Both the position numbers and the translations under genes were made by a program. This document shows, piece after piece, positions 13,682-13,976 of a DNA stretch of 13,976 nt; the stretch's first letter is position 1; every line of letters starts with the position of its first letter. Source of the DNA: Massilia sp. UBA2709 (GTDB lineage Bacteria > Pseudomonadota > Gammaproteobacteria > Burkholderiales > Burkholderiaceae_D); assembly GCA_002354135.1 (NCBI GenBank), contig DEKZ01000410.1, forward strand, positions 1 through 13,976. The letters are read 5' to 3'. Below the pieces are notes generated by a model. That model was not told the origin of the DNA, searched no databases, and was given only the letters and a program-made list of their open reading frames with translations.

Positions 13682-13976
13682 ATGATCGGCAAACTCGACA
13701 ATTACTTACGCTTCAACGAAACGGCGCTGTCCCTGCGGTCGCAGCGCCAGGAACTGTTGGCGTCCAACATCGCCAACGCCGACACCCCGAACTTCAAGGC
13801 GCGCGACATCGACTTCGCCAGCGCCATGCAGGGCGCCCTGTCGCGCGCGGCGAACCCCGGCAATCCGCTGGCCGCCACCAATGCGCGCCACCAGCAGCCG
13901 GCCGCCGACGGCAAGGCGCTGCCGGACGGCACCCCGGTGCTCTACCGCGGCGTGGTGCAGGGCGCGGTCGACGGCA
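13682..13976 (+). CDS. flgB: FlgB, flagellar proximal rod protein, 3' end outside window
   Basis: The ATG at 13682 is preceded by GGAGG with 4-bp spacing. 98 residues are visible before the window ends with the frame still open; the full protein is usually about 130-140 residues. FlgB is a rod subunit joining the MS-ring/export gate to the distal rod. The family signature is clear: [16 protein letters not shown], then [20 protein letters not shown] (18-37) and [12 protein letters not shown]. It is the first gene of the flgBCDE... operon presumed to continue to the right. Confidence 0.93.
   Translation, partial: MIGKLDNYLRFNETALSLRSQRQELLASNIANADTPNFKARDIDFASAMQGALSRAANPGNPLAATNARHQQPAADGKALPDGTPVLYRGVVQGAVDG

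Overview
The window looks like a chromosomal segment from a GC-rich betaproteobacterium of the Massilia/Telluria type (Oxalobacteraceae). The basis is the flgN-flgM-flgA block divergent from flgB, the codon use, and secreted M35 lysyl-endopeptidase-like proteases; this assignment is inference from gene content, not a database match.

Layout. (1) Bases 1-3290, plus strand: a four-gene cluster of envelope proteins that I do not recognise. It comprises a membrane-anchored TPR-like protein cut by the window edge, a glycine-zipper lipoprotein, a zinc-ribbon protein, and a single-pass membrane protein. The last two share a helical module that aligns without gaps over 72 residues. A hairpin terminator follows at about 3296-3326. 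(2) Bases 3373-6381: a secreted-protease neighbourhood. Two paralogous M35 (aspzincin) pre-pro-proteases lie on the minus strand. Facing them is a small secreted protein that corresponds to their N-terminal prodomain without a catalytic domain. A long palindromic repeat sits just in front of the first protease gene. (3) Bases 6820-8148, plus strand: a YihY/BrkB-family membrane protein with an unusual N-terminal extension carrying a 9-bp tandem repeat. (4) Bases 8392-11572, minus strand: a tight three-gene haem-peroxidase operon, catalase-like protein > uncharacterised 232-residue protein > DyP-type peroxidase. (5) Bases 11930-13976: flagellar genes flgN, flgM and flgA on the minus strand, with a clear FliA (sigma-28) promoter in front of flgM, and divergent flgB running off the right edge.

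The most striking structural observation is that the last 29 bases of flgN coding sequence plus its terminator (82 bp) occur a second time, in the same orientation, just beyond the DyP gene. The two copies bracket the whole peroxidase operon. This fits a cassette inserted at the 3' end of flgN, though no integrase is visible.

The best candidates for undescribed biology are the peroxidase cassette with its unknown middle protein, the stand-alone prodomain opposite the proteases, and the envelope cluster with its duplicated domain.
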